From Rohdeia sp041398665 (lineage in GTDB: Bacteria; Planctomycetota; UBA1135; GCA-002686595), in the NCBI GenBank assembly GCA_041398665.1, contig JAWKUH010000021.1, positions 25,181-89,180 on the forward strand: a stretch of DNA of 64,000 bases, written 5' to 3'. Positions 18,432 to 26,884 of the stretch are shown here, piece by piece. Below the pieces are notes generated by a model. It was not told the DNA's origin. It saw only the letters and a list, made by a program, of their open reading frames with translations, and did not search any database. The position numbers and the translations under genes were made by a program. Position 1 is the stretch's first letter. Each line of letters begins with the position of its first letter.

Positions 18432-20137
18432 TGGTCCGAGCGTCCGGCAAGATCCGCCGTCTCCTCATCGACGGCGGGCTGGTCTCCAACGAGGAGTGGA
18501 CGCGGGCCGCATCCGGCTCGCGTCCCGTCCTCGAGGACCTCGTGGAGCGCGAGGTCGTCGCGGAGTCCGCGTTGCTCGAGGTCCTCGGGCTCGCGGGGAA
18601 CGTCGCGCCGATCGACGTCTCGAAGGTCCATCCCGACCATCGCGCGCTCGAAGCGCTCCCGAAGGACGCGTGCGAGGAGCACTGCGCCCTCCCGATCGCG
18701 CGGACCGGCGACGTCCTCACGATCGTCGTCGCGGATCCCTTCGACGTGCTCCTGCTCGACGACCTGCACATCCTCGCGGGCTGCAAGGTCAAGCCGCTGC
18801 TCTCGCACCCCGCCGCCATCCGCCGCGCGATCGCGGCGGCCTACGACACCGGGGCGGCGCAGGTCGACGAGTTGCTGAGCGGGGTGAGCGCGGACGCGCT
18901 CGAGATGGCTCCCGACGCCGACGAGGTCGACAACCTCGACCTCGCCGGTACGTCCGACGACCCCAACGAGGTCCCGTCGGTCAAGCTCGTCAATCTCGTC
19001 CTCCTGCGCGCCCTGCGCGACAAGGCGAGCGACATCCACGTCGAGCCGGGCGACCAGCACGTCCGGATCCGCTTCCGCATCGACGGGCGCCTCGTCGAGA
19101 TCATGACGGCGCCGAAGCAGCTGCTGCCGTCGGTGATCTCGCGCCTCAAGATCCTCGCGAACCTCGACATCGCGGAGCGGATGGGACCGCAGGACGGCAA
19201 GTTCCAGATCCGCTACGAGGGCAGGTCCATCGACTTCCGTCTCTCCACGCTGCCCGTCGTCGGCGGCGAGAAGGCGGTGCTGCGGATCCTCGACTCGACG
19301 GGCGTCGCGAAGAGCCTCGACAAGCTCGGCTACGAGGAGCGCTGCCTCGCCGACATGAAGAAGGCGGTCGACTCGTCCTACGGCATGCTCCTCGTGACGG
19401 GCCCCACGGGATCCGGCAAGTCGACGACGCTGTACGCCTCCGTGAAGGAGGTGGCGTCGCCCGAGATCAACGTGGTGACGGTCGAGGACCCCGTCGAGTA
19501 CCGCATGGACGGGATCAACCAGGTCCCGGTCAATCCCAAGCGCGGGCTGACGTTCGCCGGAGCGCTCCGTTCGATCCTGCGACAGGACCCGGACGTCGTG
19601 CTCGTCGGCGAGATCCGCGACACGGAGACGGCGGAGATCGCGATCAAGGCGGCTCTCACCGGCCACCTCGTGTTGTCCACGCTGCACACGAACGACGCGC
19701 CCGGTGCGGTCACGCGACTCGTCGACATGGGCATCGACCCCTTCATGGTGTCGAGTTCGCTCCTGTGCGTCGCCGCGCAGCGACTCGCGCGCGTGCTGTG
19801 TCAGCACTGCCGTCAACCGGTCGAACTCCCGCGTGAGGAACTCCTGCGCGCCGGCTTCACCGACGAGGACTTCGAGCAGGGCTTCCAGCTCCACGGTGCG
19901 AACCAGTCGGGCTGCCCGCGCTGCACGGGCGGCTACAAGGGACGTTTCGCGATCCTCGAGACGCTGTACCTCAGCGGGGACGTCAAGCGCGCCATCATCG
20001 AAGGCGCGTCGTCCGCGCGCATCAAGGAACTCGCCGTGGCGGAGGGAATGCTCACGCTGCGTCGGGTCGGACTGCTGAACGCCATGCGCGGACGCACCTC
20101 GCTCGAGGAAGTGCTGCGCGTGACCATGGGAGACTGA
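18431..20137 (+). CDS. pilB: Type IV pilus extension ATPase PilB (GspE family)
   Basis: A 568-residue assembly ATPase. The N-terminal MshEN-like region (1-160) is followed by the ATPase core with Walker A GPTGSGKST (324-332), EDPVEY (352-357), Walker B DVVLVGEIRD (388-397) and STLHTNDA. The tetracysteine zinc motif is CQHC (457-460) plus CPRC (495-498), as in true PilB/GspE proteins. It hydrolyses ATP to drive pilin addition at the PilC platform. It overlaps pilT by one base and lies 16 bp before pilC, so one operon is likely. Confidence 0.95.
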   Translation: MVRASGKIRRLLIDGGLVSNEEWTRAASGSRPVLEDLVEREVVAESALLEVLGLAGNVAPIDVSKVHPDHRALEALPKDACEEHCALPIARTGDVLTIVVADPFDVLLLDDLHILAGCKVKPLLSHPAAIRRAIAAAYDTGAAQVDELLSGVSADALEMAPDADEVDNLDLAGTSDDPNEVPSVKLVNLVLLRALRDKASDIHVEPGDQHVRIRFRIDGRLVEIMTAPKQLLPSVISRLKILANLDIAERMGPQDGKFQIRYEGRSIDFRLSTLPVVGGEKAVLRILDSTGVAKSLDKLGYEERCLADMKKAVDSSYGMLLVTGPTGSGKSTTLYASVKEVASPEINVVTVEDPVEYRMDGINQVPVNPKRGLTFAGALRSILRQDPDVVLVGEIRDTETAEIAIKAALTGHLVLSTLHTNDAPGAVTRLVDMGIDPFMVSSSLLCVAAQRLARVLCQHCRQPVELPREELLRAGFTDEDFEQGFQLHGANQSGCPRCTGGYKGRFAILETLYLSGDVKRAIIEGASSARIKELAVAEGMLTLRRVGLLNAMRGRTSLEEVLRVTMGD

Positions 20138-20153
20138 TCGAGAGCCCCGAACC

Positions 20154-21467
20154 ATGTCGGAATTCAACTACGACGCTCGCGACGCCAGCGGCAACTCCGT
20201 GCAGGGCACGGTCCAGGCGGAGACGCAGGCGCAGGCCATCGCCGAGCTTCGCCGCAAGAACCTCACGCCCGTGAGCATCAAGGTCGCGAGCGGAGGCAAG
20301 CTCTTCGGTCGGAAGGCCAAGGCCAAGCCCGCGCCCGGGCCCACCCAGTCGGCGCCGGTGAGCGGCGAGAAGAAGGGACTCCTCGCGTCGCTCTCGAGCC
20401 TCCAGCTCACCAAGCCGAAGGCTCAGGTGACGAAGCAGGAGCTCGTGATCTTCACGCGCCAGCTGGCGACGATGATCGGTGCCGGTCTCTCGCTGCTCGA
20501 ATCGCTCGACGTCCTCGGCGAACAGGCCGAGACGCCGGGCATGAAGATGACCTGCCAGACGCTGACGGGAGAGCTGCGCGGCGGTTCGGACCTCTCCGCG
20601 GCCATGGAGACCTGCCCGAAGGCGTTCAGCAAACTCTACGTCTCGATGGTCCGCGCGGGCGAGGCGTCGGGCCAGATGGACGTCATCCTCGAGCGCCTCG
20701 CGGAGTACGTGGAGTCCGCCGACGAACTGCGTCGCGAGGTCAAGTCCGCGATGACGTACCCCGTCATCTCGCTCGTCCTCGTCCTCGGCATCACGGCGTT
20801 CCTGATGCTCGGCGTCGTGCCGACGTTCCGTCAGGTCTTCGACTCGCTCGACACCAAGCTGCCGGCACTGACGCAGTTCGTGCTCGACACGTCGGACTGG
20901 CTGAAGGCCAACTGGTCCATCGCCATCGGGATCGCGATCGCGAGCTGCGTCTCGATCTACATGTTCAAGCGCACCGAGAAGGGCGCCTACACGTTCGACC
21001 GACTCAGCCTGAGCTTGCCGGTCTTCGGACAGATGGCGCGCAAGATCGCGCTCGCGCGCTTCTCGCGCACCTTCTCGACGCTCACCCGCTCGGGCGTGCC
21101 GATCATGGGCACGCTCGAGATCGTCGCCGAGACCGCGGGCAACCGCGTCGTGACGAACGCCGTGTACGACTCGCGCGAGGCCGTCCGCAACGGCAACATG
21201 CTCTCCGAGCCCTTGTCGGAGAGTCCGGTGTTCCCGCCGATGGTGACGCGGATGATCGCGATCGGTGAACGGTCCGGTGCGCTCGAGGTCCTGCTCGAGA
21301 AGATCGCGGACTTCTACGACGCCCAGGTCAAGGCGCAGATCAAGTCGCTCACGAGCTTGATCGAGCCCATGCTGATCACGTTCATGGGCGTGATCGTCGG
21401 CGGCGTCGTGCTGTCGGTCTTCCTGCCGATCCTCGACATCGTCGGCAACCTGGGCTCGCGCGGCTGA
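20154..21467 (+). CDS. pilC: Type IV pilus inner-membrane platform protein PilC (GspF family)
   Basis: A 437-residue platform protein. It opens with the usual strand-rich FNYDARDASGNSVQGTV segment. A linker of about 40 charged/Pro-rich residues follows, then two T2SSF cytoplasmic domains (the first carries FTRQLATMIGAGLSLLESL) separated by a hydrophobic segment (SLVLVLGITAFLMLGVVPTF). It ends with a membrane span (ITFMGVIVGGVVLSVFLPIL). It connects PilB/PilT with the growing pilin fibre. It is the last gene of the pilT-pilB-pilC run and is closed by a perfect 15-bp hairpin. Confidence 0.94.
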   Translation: MSEFNYDARDASGNSVQGTVQAETQAQAIAELRRKNLTPVSIKVASGGKLFGRKAKAKPAPGPTQSAPVSGEKKGLLASLSSLQLTKPKAQVTKQELVIFTRQLATMIGAGLSLLESLDVLGEQAETPGMKMTCQTLTGELRGGSDLSAAMETCPKAFSKLYVSMVRAGEASGQMDVILERLAEYVESADELRREVKSAMTYPVISLVLVLGITAFLMLGVVPTFRQVFDSLDTKLPALTQFVLDTSDWLKANWSIAIGIAIASCVSIYMFKRTEKGAYTFDRLSLSLPVFGQMARKIALARFSRTFSTLTRSGVPIMGTLEIVAETAGNRVVTNAVYDSREAVRNGNMLSEPLSESPVFPPMVTRMIAIGERSGALEVLLEKIADFYDAQVKAQIKSLTSLIEPMLITFMGVIVGGVVLSVFLPILDIVGNLGSRG

Positions 21468-21492
21468 CCGTCGCCGTCGCCGCCGGCTCGAA

Positions 21493-21526
21493 CGAGGCCG
21501 GTCCCGGAGCCCCGGGACCGGCCTCG
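21493..21526 (+). terminator. Perfect hairpin closing the pilTBC operon
   Basis: CGAGGCCGGTCCCGG (21493-21507) and its exact reverse complement (21512-21526) around the loop AGCC. It lies 26 bases after the pilC stop. Confidence 0.75.
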
Positions 21527-21747
21527 TCGCGTCTCCGGAACCCCGTTCACGGCGTTTTTCCCGGGTGCCTTCAGATCGCTCCTCCGGGGGGTCGATGGGG
21601 GGCTGTGTCGAGGAGGCCCGCCGCAGGGAGCGGAGGGAGCTTCGACGAGGAACGGATCCCCGCACCAGAGGAAGCCCGGCTCGCGCCGGCGGACCTCCGG
21701 GGCGGTCGACCAACTAGCTAGAAGGCCAACAAGAGGCAACCTCCCAA

Positions 21748-22476
21748 GTGAAGCTTCAACAACGCAAGAACGCGGGTTTCACGCTCATCGAGCTCATGAT
21801 CGTGGTGGCAATCATCGCGATCATCGCTTCGGTGGCGATTCCGAAACTGCTCAGCGCCCGCCTGAGCGCCAACGAGTCCGCTGCCATCTCGACCCTGCGC
21901 TCGATCAGCTCGGCGCAGGCTCAGTTCCAGAGCTCCGCCGTCGTCGACACGGACTCGGACGGTGGTGGTGAGTACGGCTTCTTCGCCGAACTCGCCGGTA
22001 CCGGTGAACTGCGCCAGGACGACGGGGCAGGTGCGGCCGAGGTCGGAGACGACCTCCTGTCGCCGGCCATGCTCTCGGCCGCTCTCGGCAACGTCCAGGC
22101 GGGCGGTGTCGTGACGCGTTCGGGCTACGTCTTCGCCATCTTCCTCCCGGACGACTCCGACCCGCCGGTCGGTGTCGCCGAGGCGGACGACGGCGGCATG
22201 GACGGTGCCACCGGTCCGAACGAGTGCGAGAACTTCTGGTGCTGCTACGCGTGGCCGCTGGACGTCGGAGGCACGGGCAACCGCGTCTTCTTCATCAACC
22301 AGGACGGCGACATCATGCAGTACAACAACCGTGGCGACACGAACGTCTACGACGGTGTCGACGGCGGTCCGGACTACAGTGCTGCCTACAGTGCGGAAGA
22401 CATGAGCGCGCCGATCGCGAACGCGGCCGCCGGTCTCGACGCCGTGGACGAGAACACCTGGACCGTCGTCCAGTGA
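21748..22476 (+). CDS. Major type IV pilin / type II pseudopilin-like protein
   Basis: A 242-residue prepilin with a short basic leader MKLQQRKNAG, cleavage after G10 and a mature N-terminus FTLIELMIVVAIIAIIASVA with the required Glu at +5. The C-terminal globular part is acidic and Gly-rich, with a close cysteine trio (CENFWCC) and a DGDIMQYNNRGDT segment. It is longer than usual for a major pilin (about 150 residues) and closer to the 200-250 residue pilins seen in planctomycetes. GTG start at 21748. It is a separate unit from pilTBC (280 bp gap with a terminator) and is followed by its own terminator. A more AT-rich patch with CTAGCTAG lies about 35 bp upstream. Confidence 0.92.
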   Translation: MKLQQRKNAGFTLIELMIVVAIIAIIASVAIPKLLSARLSANESAAISTLRSISSAQAQFQSSAVVDTDSDGGGEYGFFAELAGTGELRQDDGAGAAEVGDDLLSPAMLSAALGNVQAGGVVTRSGYVFAIFLPDDSDPPVGVAEADDGGMDGATGPNECENFWCCYAWPLDVGGTGNRVFFINQDGDIMQYNNRGDTNVYDGVDGGPDYSAAYSAEDMSAPIANAAAGLDAVDENTWTVVQ

Positions 22477-22510
22477 TGCTCGACCGTCGGACCGCCTGAG
22501 TCCGACACGA

Positions 22511-22542
22511 CGAACGGGAGGGCGCTCGCGCCCTCCCGTTCG
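22511..22542 (+). terminator. Perfect hairpin between pilin and convergent lipoprotein gene
   Basis: CGAACGGGAGGGCG (22511-22524) with its exact reverse complement (22529-22542) and loop CTCG. It can serve both convergent transcripts. Confidence 0.75.
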
Positions 22543-22603
22543 CGTTCCAGGGGCGCTCGCGCACGGTCGTCGTGCACGCGCGCCCCGGCTCACTTCCTCG
22601 GGG

Positions 22604-23629
22604 TCAACCTCCGCCTCGGAGCTTGTCGACGGCGTCCTGCAGGAAGCGCTGCATGTTGTAGTCCGCCTCGCGCTCCTGGACCTTCTCGAGGCGTTCGATC
22701 GCCTTCGCGGCCGGCACCGACGCGACGTAGGACACGACCGCAGCACGGCGGATCGCGGCGTCCCCCGACGACTCCACCATCACGGACTCGAACGTCGCGA
22801 TCGCCGTCGGCGACGTGCTGCCCTCGAGCTCGCGCAGCGCCAGGACGCGCGCGTAGCTGTCGCGCCTCGGGTCGTCGGCGACCGAACACAGGACCGCCGT
22901 CGGATCCTCGTCCACGGCCTTCGCCGCAGCGACGTATCCCGCGACCAGGTACTCGTCGTCGGGCAGCGTCGTCCCGCGCTCCTCGGGCGAGAGGAGGGGA
23001 CGGAGCGTCGTGACCGCCTGCTCGGGGCAGTGCTCGCCCAGCAGCTTGCACGCCTGGTTGCGCTCCATCATCGGAGCGCCGAAGCGTTCGACCCGCAGTG
23101 CCAGGAAGCGCGCGATCTCCTCCTGCGCGCCGTTGGACATGGCGCGCGTCGCCGCGTCGAGCAGTCGGGCACGCAGGTCGTCCTCGAGAGAGTCGTCCTG
23201 CTCCTCGAGCCTCGCGAGGCGCGCGCGCCCCAGCTGGGGCGACGCGTCGTCCATCCGGGCGAGCGTCGCCCGGACGCGATCCGCCCACGCGTTCCCGTCG
23301 ACGTAGCCGCCGCCGCGGTCGTCGCGCAGCGCCGACACGACGTCGAGGACCTGTCGCTCGAGCGTCGCCGCGTCGACCTCCGCGGACTGCCGTGCGGCGG
23401 CACCCGAGTCGCGTCCGCCGGAGCCGTTCGTCGGCTCGCCGCATCCCGCGACCAGGGTCGCTGCTGCGAGGAGAATCGCGATCGCTGCGCGACGGCGGCG
23501 ACCCCGAGGTTCGAGGACGGGCACCCGGACCTCGGGTGGGAACGGAGTCGCACGATCGGTCCGGGAGGCGCCGAGCGTGTCGACGTCACGCTCACGCGCG
23601 CTGCACGGTCTCGAGCGGGGGTGATGCAT
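22604..23629 (-). CDS. Lipoprotein with HEAT-like alpha-helical repeats
   Basis: A 341-residue predicted lipoprotein with an RRRR stretch, a hydrophobic segment and lipobox VAGC (cysteine 63 from this ATG). The rest is alpha-helical and rich in Ala, Arg and Glu. The last 120 residues look like HEAT/PBS-lyase repeats (LALRELEGSTSPTAIATFES, then DAAIRRAAVVSYVASVPAA). No catalytic motif is seen; such repeats usually bind proteins. A GTG at 23524 would give a more normal signal peptide (about 28 residues to the Cys) and is an alternative start. It faces the pilin gene and is divergent from the giant lipoprotein at 23749. A second HEAT-type secreted protein lies at 50091-51380. Confidence 0.65.
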   Translation of the reverse strand: MHHPRSRPCSARERDVDTLGASRTDRATPFPPEVRVPVLEPRGRRRRAAIAILLAAATLVAGCGEPTNGSGGRDSGAAARQSAEVDAATLERQVLDVVSALRDDRGGGYVDGNAWADRVRATLARMDDASPQLGRARLARLEEQDDSLEDDLRARLLDAATRAMSNGAQEEIARFLALRVERFGAPMMERNQACKLLGEHCPEQAVTTLRPLLSPEERGTTLPDDEYLVAGYVAAAKAVDEDPTAVLCSVADDPRRDSYARVLALRELEGSTSPTAIATFESVMVESSGDAAIRRAAVVSYVASVPAAKAIERLEKVQEREADYNMQRFLQDAVDKLRGGG

Positions 23630-23680
23630 CGGGTTCTTGCGTAGTGGATGTTTGCCCGGGCGACTAGGCTCGGCGGGCCA

Positions 23681-23686
23681 TAGAGT
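23681..23686 (+). promoter_or_regulatory. -10-like box TAGAGT upstream of giant lipoprotein 4
   Basis: TAGAGT lies 62 bases before the ATG at 23749; AGGAAGG, a possible ribosome binding site, lies about 13 bases before the ATG. This gene therefore looks led, unlike several others in the window. No good -35 is seen. Confidence 0.3.
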
Positions 23687-23748
23687 ATCCGGCCGCGAAT
23701 CGCACCGCGAAACCACGCGCAGCACACGAGGAAGGGCTCTCGATCGAC

Positions 23749-26700
23749 ATGGGACGATTTCACAAGACCACGCTCGGCGTGATCGCGGCGACCCTCGCCG
23801 CGTGCGCCCCTTCGACGAGCACCGTCGAGGGAACGGTGCCCGGAGCCTCGGGCAGCTTCCGGATCCTCAGTTGCTCGCTGGGCTGCACCAGCCCGGCCGG
23901 AGGATCGATCAGTTGCTCGCTGTCCGAGGTCTTCCAGAACCAGACGCTCTCCTTCGAGTTCAACAAGCCCGTCGACCCGACGTCGCTCTCGACGACCACC
24001 GTCCGCGTCAGTCGACTCGACTCGGGGCAGGTCGTCCCGTCGCTGATCGAGGTCGACCCGGTGAACCCGCGCAAGGTGAACTTCCGCGCGAAGATCGCGA
24101 TCGGTTCCGACGGCGAGTACGCGCCCGGTTTCGAGGCGTTCAAGACCTACCGTGTCTTCATCCGTGACACGTCGCTCGGGACGACGGTGCGCGCGACGGA
24201 CGGCGGCGGAAACTCGACGCGGCTCGAGTGCTTCGTCTCGGCGACGAAGGGCGTGCTCGACACGCAGCCCGGACCCCCCTCGGTGCAGCCGTTCGTCGAG
24301 GCGCTCGACCCCGTCTCGAAGGCGGTCATCTCGAGCGAGCCGGCCGACGGCGCCGTCGACGTGCCGCAGGTCGCCCGCATCCGGCTCGAGTTCGACCAGA
24401 TCATGGACGCCGGCACCCTGATCGACACCGTCACGGGCACGTCCCCGACCGTGAAGGTCCGGTTCGACGAGGACGGCGACCCGGGCACGATCTTCGACCA
24501 GGTGGAGCTCCCCGGCGTGTACGGCCTCGCCTTCGACGAGGCCGCCGGCAAGACCAACTTCGTCTTCCTCCCGAACCCCGAGTTCCCCTCGGCCGGCTCG
24601 GACCTGCTCGAACCGCACAAGGTGATCGTCTCCGTGTCCGCGGGTGCGCGCGACATCACCGGTCTACCCCTCACGAATCCGCAGACCGCGGTCTTCGCAC
24701 CGGTCGCCGCCGACGTGCCGCCGGTCGAGGTCGTCGACCGCTTCAGTGGTCAGACCCCGATCGACCTGCGCGGGAGTTCGTCCGTCGGCGAGGGCTTCGT
24801 CATCGTCGGCGGCGCGTACCAAGGTCGCGTCCTCCCGGTGTACGGCGGCGGCAGCGGTGAATTGGGCAACCTCGTCGTGCGCTCGGGCGAAACCGTCGTG
24901 CTCTCGACGGGCCCGACGATCCCGTCGCGCTTCGGACCCAGGCTCGCCGTCGGCCCGATCGACTCGTTCGGCCTCATCACGACGGAGGAGGAGGAGATCG
25001 TCGCGTACCAGGCGCGCACGGACACCATCGACGACTACTTCCTGTCGATGGCGCTCCCCGGTGAGATCCCGCTCGAGGTCGACGACGGCGTGTTCGAGTT
25101 CGCCTCGCTCGTGATCGAGTCCGGGGCGACGCTCCGCTTCGTCGGCGAGGTCCCCGCGCGCGTCTTCGTCCGAGGGATCGCTCGCGTCGACGGCACGATC
25201 TCCGCACGCGGAGAGAACGGCGCGCAACACCTGTCGACGGCAGGGCAAGGTGGGTCCGGTGCGCGCGCCGGTCTCGGGGCCGGAGCCGGCGGCGACGGCG
25301 GTGACCGCCCCGACCAGGCCGGCGGTCTGCTCGCGGCCGGCGGCGCGTTCCGCGGCTTCAACCATCCGAGCGGCGCGACCGTCGACGTCACGGGAGCGGC
25401 CGTAGATGGGCGTGGTGGTGCGGCCGTCGGGACCGACGGCGGCTCGGGCGGAGGCATCAGCTGGCCGCCCGTGTTCCCCGGACCCTCGACCCTCGACCTC
25501 GGGTCGCTCAGTACCTCCGGTTTCCTGAACCTCATCTGCTCCGCCGTCGAGGTCGGAGCCACGGGTGCCGGCGGGAGCTACTCGACGAGCGGCTCCGCCG
25601 GCACGTACCAGACGCCGGCTCCGGCGTTCGGCGTGCCGCCCGCGCCTCCTGCCGCGATCGCTTCGACCGACCTCCTCCGCGCCGACGAGATCGACCTCGA
25701 TCCCGACCGCGGCGGGACGTTGCTCGGTGGAGCCGGCGGCGGCGGCGGCGGCGCCGGGATCCAGGGCACGACGACGAACGGCAACCCCGCGAACATGTGC
25801 CTCCCGAACCCGCCCGCGTTGTTCCTCGTGATCAACGGCTATCTCGACGGCAGCGGCGGCGGCGGCGGCGCAGGCGGCGGTGCCTTCCAGTTCCAGGCGG
25901 GCCGGTCGATGACGCTCGGCGGCCTCGTCGACGTGCGCGGCGGCACGGGATCGGGCATCCCGCTCTGCATCCCCGTCAACGACGGCTGCTGGATGGCGCC
26001 CGGCGGCGGCGGTTCCGGCGGCGCGCTCCTCCTGCAGACGCGGACCGTCGACTTCGGTTCCGCGACGAACGTGCTCGACGTGCGCGGCGGAGCGGGCGGC
26101 GTCAACGGCAACACCCTCTCGCGCGGCGGCGACGGAGGAGCGGGCATCATGCGCATCGAGACCCTGCCGCAGCTCCAGTTCTCCGCGCTCTCCGCGGCGA
26201 TCCAGCCCAAGACGGGCGGCGTCGGACAGCCCGCGACGGACGACGTCGTCTCGATCGGCGAGTTCGCCCCGCCGACGCAGGGGCCCGGCCGATTCTCCGG
26301 GTTCACGAGCTGCTGGCAGAGGCCCGACAGCGGACTGTTCGGGTTCGACTTCGCGCCGGACGACTTCTCCGACGCGGACCCCGCGAACTGGAACTACGCG
26401 TGGAACCTGCGCGTCGAGCTCGACACCGGTGAGGTCGTCGACTGGCGCGGCGACTCGGGTCCGATCAACGACGAGTTCGGGATGGACCTCGCGACGCTCT
26501 CCGGGAACTCCGTCGGGAGTTCGCCGCTGGTCGTGCGCTTCCAGGGTCTGCGCTTCCTGCTGTCCGCACAGGACCCGTGCAACGTCGACGAGACGTTGCT
26601 CGGCGGAGGCACCGTCGAGGACGACTCGCTCACGGCGTGGCTCGCGTCGCCCGACGAGCTCGACACCTACTGGGGTCAGTTCGTCTCGCCGGAGATCGCC

Positions 26701-26814
26701 GACGCACGTCGTCCCAACGCGTTCCGCGTCCAGATCATCTTCGATCCCGAGGCGCCCAACGCCGATCGCATCGACAGCGTGGTCGAGTACACCGTGACCG
26801 TCCAGCCGCGGTGA
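23749..26814 (+). CDS. Giant glycine-rich lipoprotein (family member 4)
   Basis: A 1021-residue predicted lipoprotein with a short signal peptide and lipobox LAAC (cysteine 19). An N-terminal Cys-containing Ig-like part (LSFEFNKPVDPTSLSTTTVR) is followed by a second SbsA-like Ig domain (VPQVARIRLEFDQIMDAGTL). From about residue 440 come strand repeats (VIESGATLRFVGEVPARVFV) and long glycine-rich blocks (GGAGGGGGGAG, GGGGGGAGGG) resembling a beta-helix or PGRS-like region. The C-terminal module ends RVQIIFDPEAPN...VEYTVTVQPR. Unlike member 2 it is intact, which supports the view that member 2 should be one reading frame. Likely a surface protein; function unknown. An amidohydrolase frame begins about 70 bases after its stop. 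Confidence 0.8.
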   Translation: MGRFHKTTLGVIAATLAACAPSTSTVEGTVPGASGSFRILSCSLGCTSPAGGSISCSLSEVFQNQTLSFEFNKPVDPTSLSTTTVRVSRLDSGQVVPSLIEVDPVNPRKVNFRAKIAIGSDGEYAPGFEAFKTYRVFIRDTSLGTTVRATDGGGNSTRLECFVSATKGVLDTQPGPPSVQPFVEALDPVSKAVISSEPADGAVDVPQVARIRLEFDQIMDAGTLIDTVTGTSPTVKVRFDEDGDPGTIFDQVELPGVYGLAFDEAAGKTNFVFLPNPEFPSAGSDLLEPHKVIVSVSAGARDITGLPLTNPQTAVFAPVAADVPPVEVVDRFSGQTPIDLRGSSSVGEGFVIVGGAYQGRVLPVYGGGSGELGNLVVRSGETVVLSTGPTIPSRFGPRLAVGPIDSFGLITTEEEEIVAYQARTDTIDDYFLSMALPGEIPLEVDDGVFEFASLVIESGATLRFVGEVPARVFVRGIARVDGTISARGENGAQHLSTAGQGGSGARAGLGAGAGGDGGDRPDQAGGLLAAGGAFRGFNHPSGATVDVTGAAVDGRGGAAVGTDGGSGGGISWPPVFPGPSTLDLGSLSTSGFLNLICSAVEVGATGAGGSYSTSGSAGTYQTPAPAFGVPPAPPAAIASTDLLRADEIDLDPDRGGTLLGGAGGGGGGAGIQGTTTNGNPANMCLPNPPALFLVINGYLDGSGGGGGAGGGAFQFQAGRSMTLGGLVDVRGGTGSGIPLCIPVNDGCWMAPGGGGSGGALLLQTRTVDFGSATNVLDVRGGAGGVNGNTLSRGGDGGAGIMRIETLPQLQFSALSAAIQPKTGGVGQPATDDVVSIGEFAPPTQGPGRFSGFTSCWQRPDSGLFGFDFAPDDFSDADPANWNYAWNLRVELDTGEVVDWRGDSGPINDEFGMDLATLSGNSVGSSPLVVRFQGLRFLLSAQDPCNVDETLLGGGTVEDDSLTAWLASPDELDTYWGQFVSPEIADARRPNAFRVQIIFDPEAPNADRIDSVVEYTVTVQPR

Positions 26815-26884
26815 GGCCGCAGGGACCCGTGGGCCCGACCTCTTCGTCGGTCGGCGCCCGTCCCTCGGCCGCGAGGCTCGATCG

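Noticed and set aside
21600..21747. Sigma54-type promoter before the major pilin
   Set aside because: No TGGCAC-N5-TTGC pair was found; only an AT-richer patch with CTAGCTAG is present.
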